Made by a program: the position numbers and the translations under genes. This document shows, piece after piece, positions 5,689-5,918 of a stretch of 5,918 bases of DNA; the stretch's first letter is position 1; each line of letters starts with the position of its first letter. Under the pieces are notes generated by a model. It saw nothing but the letters and a program-made list of their open reading frames with translations, had not been told where the DNA came from and made no database searches. This DNA is from an uncultured Verrucomicrobiota bacterium (GTDB lineage: Bacteria; Verrucomicrobiota; Verrucomicrobiia; Limisphaerales; UBA9464), in NCBI GenBank assembly GCA_903864375.1, contig CAIPFS010000490.1:1-5918 (forward strand), written 5' to 3'.

Positions 5689-5918
5689 CTAATGATGAAA
5701 ACCAACCGTTTGACTTAACCAGCCAGCGGTCTGGGTGGGAGTCAGATTGTTGGCAGCGGCGTGGCCGGCCGCCAGACCGGCGACAATCGCCGTGGCACCC
5801 GAGGTCCCCGTGGCCTGCCACACCATCCCGTTGAATTCCGCGTAGGTCACAGACGGCCCCGCGAGCACAGCATGCAATCCAGTATTCGCGTAACTGGCCG
5901 GCTGGCCCTGAGCATTGA
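5689..5918 (-). CDS. S8 family (subtilisin-like) serine peptidase, C-terminal part only
   Basis: The frame is open from the right window edge to a TAG at 5691-5689, giving at least 75 residues of the C-terminus; the true start lies outside. The key sign is the catalytic-serine block WQATGTSGATAIVAGLAAGH. Its active-site Ser is encoded at 5802-5800 and lies in GTSGATA, followed by VAGLAA as in S8 helices. Just upstream, ASYANTGLHAVLAGP resembles the S8 strand preceding this block (typically SxxGxxVDxxAPG). The protein ends 36 residues after the serine, so the peptidase domain is the last domain and there is no C-terminal anchor. The Asp and His of the triad and any signal or propeptide are outside the window. 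The more usual motif is GTSMATP, so the substitution of Met by Gly and absence of Pro mark a divergent branch. Most relatives are exported proteases. Confidence 0.8.
   Translation of the reverse strand, partial: NAQGQPASYANTGLHAVLAGPSVTYAEFNGMVWQATGTSGATAIVAGLAAGHAAANNLTPTQTAGWLSQTVGFHH

Overview
The window looks like an ordinary chromosomal stretch of a Verrucomicrobiota bacterium. The main clue is the long minus-strand gene. Its product carries Gloeo_Verruco (GloVer) tandem repeats, a putative Ig domain, and a C-terminal tail of the 'YTVQA...YYRV' type that is common in secreted proteins of this phylum. The DNA is moderately GC-rich. No start codon has a strong Shine-Dalgarno sequence at ideal spacing, so several starts rest on protein features.

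Layout, left to right. Bases 1-169 hold no gene I can name. A VOC/glyoxalase-fold protein gene follows on + (170-580). A 221-bp gap with two inverted repeats leads to an unrecognised membrane protein on + (best start 802, stop 1752). Next come a 9-bp hairpin, a candidate promoter and a complete tRNA-Arg(ACG) gene with encoded CCA (1836-1912), followed by a terminator-like hairpin. The 2.7-kb secreted repeat protein occupies 2111-4858 on -. A divergent, AT-richer intergenic region of about 300 bp with three short inverted repeats separates it from a DUF456 membrane protein gene on + (5165-5668). The right edge holds the C-terminal end of an S8 (subtilisin-like) serine peptidase on -, cut by the window end and converging on the DUF456 gene.

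The genes do not form an obvious operon or pathway: they are spaced apart, change strand, and have unrelated predicted roles. I see no CRISPR array, insertion sequence, prophage gene or toxin-antitoxin pair. The most interesting item is the secreted protein. Its repeat anchors recur 14 times at a spacing of mostly 49-56 residues, which would suit a double seven-bladed beta-propeller. The remaining observations concern intergenic hairpins and a VOC protein lacking the canonical metal-ligand pattern. I found no convincing new multi-gene system.
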